Positions 35,052-42,995 of a stretch of 64,000 bases of DNA are shown here, piece after piece. Each line of letters begins with the position of its first letter. Position 1 is the first letter of the stretch. A model generated the notes under the pieces. It was not told the DNA's origin. It made no database searches and saw only the letters and a list, made by a program, of their open reading frames with translations. Position numbers and translations under genes: made by a program. Source of the stretch: Paraburkholderia sp. BL21I4N1 (GTDB lineage: Bacteria; Pseudomonadota; Gammaproteobacteria; Burkholderiales; Burkholderiaceae); the NCBI RefSeq assembly GCF_002973525.1, contig NZ_PVEN01000002.1, positions 1 to 64,000 on the forward strand. Reading direction: 5' to 3'.

Positions 35052-36626
35052 ATGGACACCGGTCTCTTCTCCCAGTCGGACAGTCGCGTAATCGGGTCGT
35101 TTCACTACGGTCACGCCATCATAGCGGCCACTTCCAATGACGAGGCGCTGGAACTCTATCGGAATCCAGCGTTGATCGACTCATACGGCGGTGATCAGGC
35201 TCGAATCTTTGAACTCCTGCTTGAAGCCAATTCGATCATTCACGAACGCCTCCATTTCTTGCACTCGTTTGGAACCATTGCCGGTCTTTCGCTGTTTTCC
35301 GAGCGCATGGTGGCGTCGAGACGTTTCATGGAAGCTGGCTACCACCTAAAGACGACAGGCGCTCTTTGGACGCTACCGCTATCGAAAGCGGCATCTGATC
35401 CGAACTGCCCGGATGTCATACGGAAGTTGCGTCGCTACGCAAGGTCGTACCGCGTTGCCAACGACATGTTCCTTGCGCCTTATTCGAAAATCGCGGTAGA
35501 CGGGCATACCGATTTGCCATGGTTGGATGTTCCGGTGGAAACCGTCGGCGGGCATGGCGACCCCAAGATTCCGGCATTTCCTCTCTCGATTGATTTGCCG
35601 CAAGAGACAGGCAGCTCACGGCCAATAAGCGTGTTGATACCATTGGGTTATGAGGCACTCGTTGAAGGCATTGCGCATTCGATGGCGCGGTCCGTGACCG
35701 AAGCACTTTTTCCAGAATTATCTGCCGAGTTATTTGTTAAATACGGACCGCCACGTAAGGTGCGCGTCGGCACACCGGAATCAGATATCGACGAAGTCGC
35801 GAGTCGTACCGATATTTACATGGCGACCGATTTTCTGATAAGCAAATATCTACGATCGAAAGGAATCGCTCAATTCGCCAGAGAGACCGTGGTCAAGCTT
35901 TCCGATATCGCACTGTCGTCCACTTTTTTTTCTGTTGAGGATGTTTCAGATAAAGATACGATGATCAAGGTGCAGTTTCCTGGATATAGCTTGGTTCGTG
36001 CATTGGAACAGGCCGATCCCATCAGCCTAGAAAAAGCAGAAATCGAATATCCCGAGTCCATTGACAAAATTTATGCCAATATTCTGGAAAGATTGTCGGC
36101 AGGTGGCGATTGGGATACAGTGGAAGGAAGTAATTCACTTTTTATGGCTCCAAAAATATGGGAGAGTTTTTGCGCTCATCACATCACCGTGCCGTTGTTG
36201 AAGAGTCGAATTGAAAATGGAAATAAATCGTTTTACGATTCAACCGATCTATTTATGACTGCAGCACGAATGGCTTTACCGCGCGTTGAAGTATTGAATG
36301 GAGGGGTGAAATTTATTGGCATTCCCGAGCCAGTCAAAAATGCTTGGGGAAAGCAATTGTTCGTTTCCGAAATCGCGCAACAAGTCTTTGCCGACAGTGA
36401 CGTCATTTTTTGTCCTCGCGCGCATCCGACATTGCCCGGCATGGATCATCTGGATTTCGCGGGCGGCAAATGCAAGCTCAATATCAAACGGGGCTGCGGC
36501 AGTTGCATTCCCGGCCAGAACGATTTCCACCCCCCATGTCTGTTCACCAATGCGCTCAAGGAACTGGGCTTTATCAAGCCCGATCCACGTGAAGCCAAAA
36601 GCGAACAAACCCAGAGTCAGTCCTAA
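35052..36626 (+). CDS. Putative HExxH zinc metallopeptidase with C-terminal Cys cluster (cassette gene 2)
   Basis: A 524-aa protein of no recognised family. His64-Glu65-Arg-Leu-His68 fits the HExxH zinc motif in a helix (ANSIIHERLHFLHSFGT), and a later helix LGYEALVEGIAHS (Glu201, Glu205) could supply the third ligand as in gluzincins. The C-terminus has Cys454 (FCPRAHP), Cys474, Cys482, Cys485 and Cys496 (GGKCKLN, GCGSC, HPPC), suggesting a second zinc or iron-sulphur site. No signal peptide or membrane helix, so cytosolic. It abuts the winged-helix gene with no spacer. Composition is AT-richer than the flanks, suggesting acquisition. A hairpin without T-run follows at 36652-36674. The peptidase role is inferred from motif only. 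Confidence 0.65.
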   Translation: MDTGLFSQSDSRVIGSFHYGHAIIAATSNDEALELYRNPALIDSYGGDQARIFELLLEANSIIHERLHFLHSFGTIAGLSLFSERMVASRRFMEAGYHLKTTGALWTLPLSKAASDPNCPDVIRKLRRYARSYRVANDMFLAPYSKIAVDGHTDLPWLDVPVETVGGHGDPKIPAFPLSIDLPQETGSSRPISVLIPLGYEALVEGIAHSMARSVTEALFPELSAELFVKYGPPRKVRVGTPESDIDEVASRTDIYMATDFLISKYLRSKGIAQFARETVVKLSDIALSSTFFSVEDVSDKDTMIKVQFPGYSLVRALEQADPISLEKAEIEYPESIDKIYANILERLSAGGDWDTVEGSNSLFMAPKIWESFCAHHITVPLLKSRIENGNKSFYDSTDLFMTAARMALPRVEVLNGGVKFIGIPEPVKNAWGKQLFVSEIAQQVFADSDVIFCPRAHPTLPGMDHLDFAGGKCKLNIKRGCGSCIPGQNDFHPPCLFTNALKELGFIKPDPREAKSEQTQSQS

Positions 36627-36852
36627 TAAGTGATGATAGCGGCTTTTATCGAGCGGCCTGTCTTGCGGGCCGCTTACCGCAATACTTCGACACAGGTTCA
36701 GGAGCGGTATTTCCGTATCACTTTTTAGCCTAAATCGCGAGGTCTTTGCCGTCTATCGCGCCGCAAGTTGACCTATTGAGGACGTTCGAGCCGATAACGG
36801 CTGCGGCCATCGTCAGGCACGGGCGTCGGAATCGACGACGCCTACCTCAATC

Positions 36853-38391
36853 TCAACCCTCCGACCGATACAAAACAAACCCATCTGGCCGCACCATCAC
36901 CACACCCTCGTCGGGCAGAGCCGTCAGCGTGCGCCAGTCGTCTTCGGAATCCACGAATTCGAAATCCTTGCCGGCGACATAAACCGCTGGCGTAGCGGGA
37001 TTCAGGCTTGCACCGCGCGATGCCCGCGCCGAAGCGTCCGGGCCGGCCAGCAAGACATAGCTGTCGCCGAAGAGATCGAGCGTCGAGATCCGTTGTCCAT
37101 CACGCCGAATCCACGCGTGAGGAAAGCGCGTCCCGGTCTGTGCCTGCAGATGAGGTACCCACTCAGGCGAGTCTTCGGAATGCGCGCTGTCCGCATACGG
37201 ATAGCGATGCCGCAACAACAAGGCACCCGCATCGAGCAACGCAGCGAACACCGCCCGGTTGGTGGGCGTTTCGATACCAAAGCGCGCATCGAAGTCCGTG
37301 CGCAGCAAAGCCTGGCTGCCGTTACGCACGGCCAATGGCCGCCTCTCGGTCTCGTAACTATCGAGCAGCGCCGCAGCCGCCTCACCGCGTAATGTAGCGG
37401 CGATCTTCCACGCGAGATTGTGTGCATCGGCAATGCCGGTGGTCGCATTGAAACCGCCCCACGGCGGCATGAGATGCGCCGCGTCACCGCACAGAAAAGC
37501 GCGGCCCGACCGATAACGCTGCGCAATAGAAACGCCCGTGCTCCACGTGCCATGACTCAGCATCTCGACGTCGACGTCATCGAGACCGATCGCGGCGCGC
37601 AGCAGGTTGGGCAGTTCGCTGTCGGCCGGTGGCCCTTGCGACGGTTCGTATTCCAGATGGAACGACCATAGGTCCGTGTTGTTCATTGCCAGAAAAAGGC
37701 CGCGCACTGTTTCGTTCGCGATCTCGCACTGGCTGAACGTGCGGCCTTTCACGGCCTCGGTCAGATTGGCCCGGAAGAAGAGGTTGAGCAGATGCTGAGG
37801 GGCGGGCGTTTCGGTCATGCCGATGCCCAATTGCCTGCGCACGAAACTGCGGCCACCGTCGGCGCCGAGCAACCAGGTCGCTTCAACGACCGTCTCCTGC
37901 CCATCGCGGCCACGCACTGTCGCGACCACCGCATCGCGCGACTCGGCGAACGACACGAGTTCATGGCCGAAGCGCACGTCGCCGCCCCGCGTCTCCAGAT
38001 GCTGGCGTAGCACCGGCTCGATCAGCGTTTGCGGACAGGCGCCGAAACTTGACGGCGATGCGCCGGCCGCCGCCATCTTCACGCGCATGGTGGAGACGTC
38101 GACGATCGACTGCGCGTCCATCAGCGTGCGTCCGCGTCGTGCGCCGCCGAAGCCGCCCTGTTTCCAGGCCGTCGCCGTCGCCGCCTTGACTGCATCTTCA
38201 ACGCCGATCTGCCGAAACAGTTCCATGGTTCGCAGATGGATGCCGCGAGCGCGCGGCAGTTGCGAAACCGCCTCGTTCTTCTCGACGAGCACGAAGGGCA
38301 CGCCCAGGCGCTGCAGGAACAGGCCGGCCGACAGGCCAACCAGGCCACCGCCGACGATCAGCACCGATGTGCGGGTAGGGAGAACGGTCAT
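36853..38391 (-). CDS. FAD-dependent aromatic-ring monooxygenase
   Basis: A 512-aa class A flavoprotein hydroxylase. The Rossmann GxGxxG is at the N-terminus (VLIVGGGLVGLSAGLFLQRLG), followed by the DG motif (LLGADGGRSFVRRQLG) and the GD motif (AFLCGDAAHLMPPWGGFNATTGIADAHNLAW). The C-terminal ~110 residues look like the thioredoxin-like domain of the PgaE/MhpA/PheA group, longer than Tet(X). It hydroxylates an aromatic or polyketide substrate using NAD(P)H and O2. The ATG at 38391 gives the family start. It is divergent from a TetR gene with tetO-like operators between, so induction by a ligand of that TetR is expected. Confidence 0.88.
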   Translation of the reverse strand: MTVLPTRTSVLIVGGGLVGLSAGLFLQRLGVPFVLVEKNEAVSQLPRARGIHLRTMELFRQIGVEDAVKAATATAWKQGGFGGARRGRTLMDAQSIVDVSTMRVKMAAAGASPSSFGACPQTLIEPVLRQHLETRGGDVRFGHELVSFAESRDAVVATVRGRDGQETVVEATWLLGADGGRSFVRRQLGIGMTETPAPQHLLNLFFRANLTEAVKGRTFSQCEIANETVRGLFLAMNNTDLWSFHLEYEPSQGPPADSELPNLLRAAIGLDDVDVEMLSHGTWSTGVSIAQRYRSGRAFLCGDAAHLMPPWGGFNATTGIADAHNLAWKIAATLRGEAAAALLDSYETERRPLAVRNGSQALLRTDFDARFGIETPTNRAVFAALLDAGALLLRHRYPYADSAHSEDSPEWVPHLQAQTGTRFPHAWIRRDGQRISTLDLFGDSYVLLAGPDASARASRGASLNPATPAVYVAGKDFEFVDSEDDWRTLTALPDEGVVMVRPDGFVLYRSEG

Positions 38392-38414
38392 ACGCGACGC
38401 CTCGATGTTAAAAT

Positions 38415-38427
38415 CTATCAACGATAA
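38415..38427. promoter_or_regulatory. tetO-like operator, imperfect copy
   Basis: CTATCAACGATAA matches the tetO core CTATCA-N-TGATAG at 10-11 of 13 positions. It lies 18 bases from the perfect copy in the divergent gap, as the two tet operators do in Tn10-type systems. Confidence 0.6.
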
Positions 38428-38432
38428 GTATA

Positions 38433-38447
38433 TCTATCACTGATAGA
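38433..38447. promoter_or_regulatory. tetO-like operator, perfect palindrome
   Basis: TCTATCACTGATAGA is a perfect 15-base palindrome around a central base and equals the known tetO core except at that centre. It ends 9 bases before the TetR ATG, where binding would block both divergent promoters. Confidence 0.8.
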
Positions 38448-38456
38448 GAGTCAAGC

Positions 38457-39068
38457 ATGGCAAAAATTCGACGTGACGAAGTGGCGAGTGCGGCGCTTGA
38501 ACTCCTCGACGTAGTCGGCCTGGACGGGTTATCGACGCGGCGTCTTGCCGAGAAACTCGGCGTGGAGTCGGCCACGCTCTACTGGCACTTCCGTGACAAG
38601 TCGGCGCTGCTCGGCGAGATGGCTTCCTTGGTGCTGAGCCGGCATCACACGATCGGCGTGCCCGAGGACATCGCGGATTGGCCGGTCTGGTTTGCCGACA
38701 ACGCACGCAGCTTCCGTCGCGCGCTCCTCGCGCATCGCGACGGCGCATTGCTGCATGCCGGCACGACGCCGAGCCAGGACGAGCTCAAGCGGATACTGCC
38801 GAAAGTGGCTTACCTGGTGCGCGCCGGTTTGAGCGAATCGGATGCGCAGATGGCGTTGCTGGCCGCAGGTCAGTTCACGGTGGGTTGCGTGCTGGAGGAG
38901 CAGGCGCGTGACGTTCGGCTTGCGTCAGCCGAACCTCAAGGCAAAGCGGCGGGCAAAGGCAAGACCGCTCAGACGGCGGACGCCGGCCCGGCGATCGATC
39001 CCATCGATCCCGATGTGGCTTTCGAGTTTGGCCTGGGTCTGCTGGTTAGCGGTCTTGGCCGCCGATAG
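38457..39068 (+). CDS. TetR-type repressor (TetR class, TetR_C domain)
   Basis: A 203-aa repressor. The N-terminal helix-turn-helix (VGLDGLSTRRLAEKLGVESATLYWHFRDKSALL) keeps the Thr, Tyr, Trp and His of the TetR recognition helix (TLYWH), consistent with the tetO-like sites upstream. The C-terminal ligand domain resembles TetR_C (FRRALLAHRDGALLHAGT, QMALLAAGQFTVGCVLEEQA) with a short low-complexity stretch near residues 160-180. It is divergent from the FAD monooxygenase. The ligand is probably that enzyme's substrate; no tet efflux gene is present. Confidence 0.9.
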   Translation: MAKIRRDEVASAALELLDVVGLDGLSTRRLAEKLGVESATLYWHFRDKSALLGEMASLVLSRHHTIGVPEDIADWPVWFADNARSFRRALLAHRDGALLHAGTTPSQDELKRILPKVAYLVRAGLSESDAQMALLAAGQFTVGCVLEEQARDVRLASAEPQGKAAGKGKTAQTADAGPAIDPIDPDVAFEFGLGLLVSGLGRR

Positions 39069-39120
39069 CGGCTTCTCGCCCTGAGGCGAGAAGTTGCGTT
39101 TCACGCTAAAGGTTGCCGCC

Positions 39121-39783
39121 TCAAACGGGCAGCGCGGCGCGTTGGATCGGCGCTTCGAGAAGACATCCAAACTCGCGGGCAAAGTCGACAGAAACGCGTG
39201 CGTGCACGGCGCCCTGTTTGTCGAAGAGGCGCTGGGTGCCTTCAAGGGTGAAGACGCCTTCGTGCCAGATGTTCGGATGGATGTAGAGACCGTGCCGTCC
39301 ATCGAAGCGAAAGCACACGAAGCTTTCCGGCGCAATGTCGTCGCCGGGCAATGCCAAGGGCACGTAGAACGGGCGACCGTCGAGCGGAAAGAAGAGCTGT
39401 CCGCCGTCCGGATGATAGTTCGCGTGCCAGAGCAACATGCGCTCCGGTTGAGCGGTGTGGTCTTCGCGGGCGGCTGCGGGTTCCGTTGCGTACGCGAGGA
39501 TGTAGTTGCCGCCCACGGCTTCATTGCGGCCGTAGAGAATGTCCCCGCGCCATTCGCTGACGAAGGTGCCTTCGGTCGTGCCGGCCTCGTCGCCGGTGCC
39601 GGGATCGATCGGCCTCGATCCCACGGCGGGCCACTGCACGATCTCGACGGCGCAATCGTTCGGATCTGCAACGAGCCGGCCGAATCCGTGGAGCGTTTGC
39701 GGGGTCGCGTCGACCACGGGCAGGGACACGCGCCGGAGGCCATCAGGCAGAGCGGGGTTGAGGTAGTCGATTTCTTGGGTCAT
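39121..39783 (-). CDS. allA: Ureidoglycolate lyase family protein
   Basis: A 220-aa cytosolic protein of the AllA family, which releases urea and glyoxylate from ureidoglycolate. Motifs are VEIVQWPAVGSRPIDPGTG, MLLWHANYHPDGGQLFFPLDGRPFYVPLALPGDD and GLYIHPNIWHEGVFTLEG, typical of the cupin-like fold. No other purine-degradation gene is nearby, so the pathway role is by family only. Somewhat longer than E. coli AllA (160 aa). Convergent with the TetR gene. Confidence 0.78.
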   Translation of the reverse strand: MTQEIDYLNPALPDGLRRVSLPVVDATPQTLHGFGRLVADPNDCAVEIVQWPAVGSRPIDPGTGDEAGTTEGTFVSEWRGDILYGRNEAVGGNYILAYATEPAAAREDHTAQPERMLLWHANYHPDGGQLFFPLDGRPFYVPLALPGDDIAPESFVCFRFDGRHGLYIHPNIWHEGVFTLEGTQRLFDKQGAVHARVSVDFAREFGCLLEAPIQRAALPV

Positions 39784-39912
39784 CCAAATAGTCTACACGT
39801 CGCGAACCGGCTCTTTGTGACTGCCGGGGCCACCTGCAATGAATCGGCAGTAGCTTTCCTGTTTAAGGTGTGTGATCTTCTGAGCCTTCCAATACTCGTC
39901 CCGGAAAACTCG

Positions 39913-40257
39913 ATGCGCATCAGAACCATGTATTTCAAAGTGATGGACATGGAACGGTCGATCACGTTCTGGGAAAAGCTGCTAGGACTCTCGCCGAATC
40001 GCAAGTCGGAGAAGTGGGCCGAGTTTTCAATCGGTGGAGTTCGGATTGGGTTGTTGCTGAATGATTTCGGCGATGAGTTAGTCGGTAGCGCTAGCGTGCC
40101 CGTGTTCGAGTTCGATGCGTCTTCTCTGCCGGCCTTTCTGGACCGCGCAAAGTCTCTCGGGGCAACCGTCGTCATGCAGTTGAACGACGATATGACCAGC
40201 GTCGTTCTGGCGACCCCCGACGGCCACGAATTCGAAATTTGCACGTGCCACGATTAA
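39913..40257 (+). CDS. VOC/glyoxalase-superfamily protein
   Basis: A 114-aa protein with the VOC fold pattern MYFKVMDMERSITFWEKLLGL ... FSIGGVRIGLLL ... TSVVLATPDGHEFEICTCHD. The first metal ligand position is unusual (Lys in YFKV rather than His), while the C-terminal Glu is kept. This suggests altered or no metal chemistry. The ATG at 39913 fits the family; longer frames do not. Single gene between allA and the azoreductase. Confidence 0.75.
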   Translation: MRIRTMYFKVMDMERSITFWEKLLGLSPNRKSEKWAEFSIGGVRIGLLLNDFGDELVGSASVPVFEFDASSLPAFLDRAKSLGATVVMQLNDDMTSVVLATPDGHEFEICTCHD

Positions 40258-40294
40258 GCGTTTCTTCGCCCCATTCCTGTCGCCGCCGGCATAC

Positions 40295-40927
40295 TCAAAA
40301 CTCGCGTGCCATTGCGCGGGCTTCTTCGATTGCGCGGCTTCGGTCCACCTTCCCATCGGGACCGAACAACGTGCGCTCCACGACGATGCCGGCGACGTTC
40401 TCCACGCCCACGAACTTCAGCCACGTCTCCATGTAAGGACGCTGAAGGTCGAATTCGCTGGCCGGCGTCAGCGATCCCGGCGACGTATAGCTCAATCCGC
40501 GCGCATAAACGACTGCCGCCTTTTTCCCGCGCAACATGCCGGCAAAACCCGAACTATCGAACGAGAACAGCACGTCCTTCTGCGAGATCAGATCGATCAG
40601 CTGTTTCAGCTTGTACGGAATGCTGAAATTCCATAACGGCACACCGAACAGGAATTTGTCGGCTTCGTGAAAGGGCGCCGCAAGGGCTTCGATGCGCCGC
40701 CATGCGGCGGCCTGGTTCGGCGTCAACGGCGTCCCGCTTAAACTGGCGTATTTCGCGGCCAGGGCGTCCGCATCGAATTCGGGAAGCGCCTCGTTCCACA
40801 GATCGAGCTTTTGAATCTCGTGATCGGGATGCGCCAGGCGGTACGCATCCAGAAACGCATTGCACACTTCGATGGACGCCGAGTAGCCCTTGTTGGGTGA
40901 ACCTTCGATATAGAGAACGCGAGTCAT
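40295..40927 (-). CDS. azoR: FMN-dependent NAD(P)H quinone/azo reductase (flavodoxin-like)
   Basis: A 210-aa flavodoxin-fold reductase of the AzoR/MdaB group. The phosphate loop is YIEGSPNKGYSAS, followed by the characteristic PLWNFSIPYKLKQLIDLISQKDVLFSFDSSG and ARGLSYTSPG. It reduces quinones or azo compounds with NAD(P)H in the cytosol. The ATG at 40927 (MTRVLYIEGSP) has AAAGGA about 11 bases upstream. It is divergent from a LysR gene 132 bases away, which probably controls it. Gene symbol by family only. Confidence 0.82.
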   Translation of the reverse strand: MTRVLYIEGSPNKGYSASIEVCNAFLDAYRLAHPDHEIQKLDLWNEALPEFDADALAAKYASLSGTPLTPNQAAAWRRIEALAAPFHEADKFLFGVPLWNFSIPYKLKQLIDLISQKDVLFSFDSSGFAGMLRGKKAAVVYARGLSYTSPGSLTPASEFDLQRPYMETWLKFVGVENVAGIVVERTLFGPDGKVDRSRAIEEARAMAREF

Positions 40928-41059
40928 GAGGCCAGTCCTTTCGGGAGGTGACGGCGACGGGCGGAATGCGTGGTCGCTCACCGTGATTGGCAGCGTACCG
41001 ACTGCGCTTATAATTTAGAAACGCTATTAATTGCTTGAATTAACCCAGTTTGGTGATGA

Positions 41060-41959
41060 ATGGACAGCCCGCTCGATACCGCGCTTCTTCGTACATTCGT
41101 AGTCGTCGCGGAGGCGCGCAGCTTCACGGGTGCCGGGCGACGCTTGCATTTGAGTCAATCCGCGGTGAGCGCCCAGGTGGTTCGTCTCGAGGAGCAGATC
41201 GGGCGCGCGCTGCTGGTGCGCAATACGCGTCGCGTTGCGCTCACGGAGCATGGCCAGACGCTGCTCGGCTATGCGCGGGCCATGCTCAACCTCAGCGACG
41301 AAGCCCGAACCCGGTTGGGAGCGGGCGACACCTACGGCGGCAAGCTGCGGGTCGGCGCATCGGAGGATTTTGCCGGCGGATGGTTGCCCGACGCGATGCG
41401 GCGTTTTAGCGCCGCGCGCCGTGGATTACTGCTGGATCTCACCGTCGACATTGGCGAGAGTCTGTTTCGACGCCACGCGAATGGCGATTTCGATCTGGTT
41501 ATCGGCAGCCGGTGTTCGGCGTCGAACACGGCCGCCACGTTGTGGCGGGAGCCGCTCGGCTGGGCATTTGCGCGCCATGAGCCGCTTCCCGAAGGCGACG
41601 TGCCACTGGCGTGTTTTCCCGATCCGTGTCCGTTTCGGGAGGCGGCGGTCAAGGCACTCGCGTTGGCCGGCATGCCGTATCGCATTGCGTGCGAAAGTCC
41701 GAGTGTGATGGGCATTCGGGCATTTGCGCGAGCGGGTATTGCCATTGCGCCGGTGCCGCGCAGCGTGATCGACGACGAACTCCGCGAACTCGGCGTCAGC
41801 GAAGGTTTGCCGGCATTGCCGGAGATTGAATTCGTTATGATGTACGACGCGGAGAAGCCGGCTGCGGTGGAATTCGCCGAGGCGATTTTCGAAGAGGTCG
41901 AGGTTCGCATGGGCGTGGGGAAGCGCAATCTGATCGCTGCGCATCATCCTTTGGCTTAA
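41060..41959 (+). CDS. LysR-family transcriptional regulator
   Basis: A 299-aa LysR protein: winged helix (LLRTFVVVAEARSFTGAGRRLHLSQSAVSAQVVRLEEQIGRALLVRNTRRVALTEHG) and effector domain from GGKLRVGASEDFAGGWLP. It is divergent from the azoreductase/quinone reductase gene, its probable target. The AT-rich gap contains TTATAATTTAGAAACGCTATTAATTG, which includes a candidate -10 and LysR-type site. The 260 bases after it show no gene. Confidence 0.9.
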   Translation: MDSPLDTALLRTFVVVAEARSFTGAGRRLHLSQSAVSAQVVRLEEQIGRALLVRNTRRVALTEHGQTLLGYARAMLNLSDEARTRLGAGDTYGGKLRVGASEDFAGGWLPDAMRRFSAARRGLLLDLTVDIGESLFRRHANGDFDLVIGSRCSASNTAATLWREPLGWAFARHEPLPEGDVPLACFPDPCPFREAAVKALALAGMPYRIACESPSVMGIRAFARAGIAIAPVPRSVIDDELRELGVSEGLPALPEIEFVMMYDAEKPAAVEFAEAIFEEVEVRMGVGKRNLIAAHHPLA

Positions 41960-42219
41960 TGCGGTCTCCATTCACGATGCCTATTAAACGCCACTCGACT
42001 CAATTCCAGAAATAGCAATTCATCTTTGCAAATAAAGTGCTTAATTATCTGCGACCGCTTTCCTAGACTAGCTGTGCGGTGATCTATGGGTTTGCTCTAC
42101 GTGTACAACTGCGAGGGCATGCCAGATCGCCACGAGTCAGGCCGGCAATGGCCGCCTCGCAGAAAAGCGAATGGGTCGTTCAGGCCGCAATTCGAGTCCA
42201 GATCAAAAAGGAGCGGGAC

Positions 42220-42513
42220 ATGATCAAGGCAACTAGCACATTAATCGCGGCTGTCGCCGCGCTCACGCTGTCGGCCGGCGCTTATGCGCAGAGCAATAAC
42301 ACACTGGCGACGCCAGGCGTCACGTCGCCCGCCGCTGCAACGAGCGGTTACGGCACGCCTGGCGCCGTGAATTCTGAAAGCGGCACGGGCGCCGCGTCGC
42401 CAAACTCGGGCCTGGCGAATGGCTCAAGCAATAGCGCGACGTCGCTCACCAACCTGCCCGGAAGCCACAACACGCTGGCAACCCCGAGCACCGTATCGCC
42501 GGCCGGTCAATAA
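42220..42513 (+). CDS. Small secreted Ser/Thr/Asn-rich protein
   Basis: A 97-aa protein with a clear signal peptide (TLIAAVAALTLSAGAYAQS). The mature part is low-complexity (Ala, Ser, Thr, Gly, Asn), with a repeated block at its two ends: NTLATPGVTSPA after the signal and NTLATPSTVSPAG at the C-terminus. An AAGGAG site lies 7-12 bases before the ATG. Probably periplasmic or surface; no known function. The gap to 42726 holds no gene. Confidence 0.7.
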   Translation: MIKATSTLIAAVAALTLSAGAYAQSNNTLATPGVTSPAAATSGYGTPGAVNSESGTGAASPNSGLANGSSNSATSLTNLPGSHNTLATPSTVSPAGQ

Positions 42514-42726
42514 TAGCGATCAAGAATAGCGACGTCCTGACGGTCAACCTGCCTCGCGCATTGTGTCCAGCACGACGTCGTTATTATTGGCGCTAGCGGA
42601 GTAGTCTTCGTCCTCAAGGGTATCCAAGCCAGGTGGAAAAAATAGAAGAATCGGGTTCCAGCGCGTAAGGGCTATTTCACTGGCGATTATGCAGGTTTTA
42701 TTCAGATCGAAACCGGATACTCGTAC

Positions 42727-42756
42727 TTGTCCAGACCGCCCATGCCCGATTACACT
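42727..42756 (+). promoter_or_regulatory. Candidate promoter of the leader peptide / ABC-F gene
   Basis: TTGTCC (42727-42732), an 18-base spacer and TACACT (42751-42756). Placement would start the transcript about 25 bases before the leader ribosome binding site. Confidence 0.45.
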
Positions 42757-42795
42757 GCGCAGACATTAACTCTTTTCTGAAAAAAGGAGGTAAAT

Positions 42796-42882
42796 ATGGT
42801 TCTGCTTGTGTACCCAATGATGTTGGTACATTGGTCCAGCACATTTGCCGGCTCTCACCTGCGTTCTATCGCGCTGCGATAA
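42796..42882 (+). CDS. 28-aa leader peptide upstream of the ABC-F gene
   Basis: An ATG preceded by a near-perfect AAGGAGG 6 bases upstream opens a 28-codon frame, MVLLVYPMMLVHWSSTFAGS..., ending TAA at 42880-42882. The ABC-F start follows 113 bases later. Overlapping alternative hairpins lie in the leader: TACC/GGTA at 42811/42825 with CCAA/TTGG inside, versus CCAATG (42814) with CATTGG (42829). Ribosome stalling on such leaders is an established way to induce antibiotic-resistance ABC-F genes; its use here is inferred. Confidence 0.6.
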   Translation: MVLLVYPMMLVHWSSTFAGSHLRSIALR

Positions 42883-42995
42883 CCTGGTCAGAGCAAAGCC
42901 TACTCATCTGGTCGAGTTCTTTCTCGATTCCATTGTTGTCGCCAGCGCTCCTGTTGACAGGGACAAACACGTCCCGCAGAAACGAGAGCAAAAGC

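Noticed and set aside
36853..39068. Tetracycline-resistance determinant
   Set aside because: The operators are tetO-like, but there is no efflux or ribosome-protection gene, and the monooxygenase is longer than Tet(X) with a C-terminal domain of aromatic hydroxylases; substrate cannot be decided from sequence.
42831..42995. Extended N-terminus for the ABC-F protein from a TTG start
   Set aside because: It overlaps the leader peptide in another frame, has no ribosome binding site and adds 55 residues not expected for the family.
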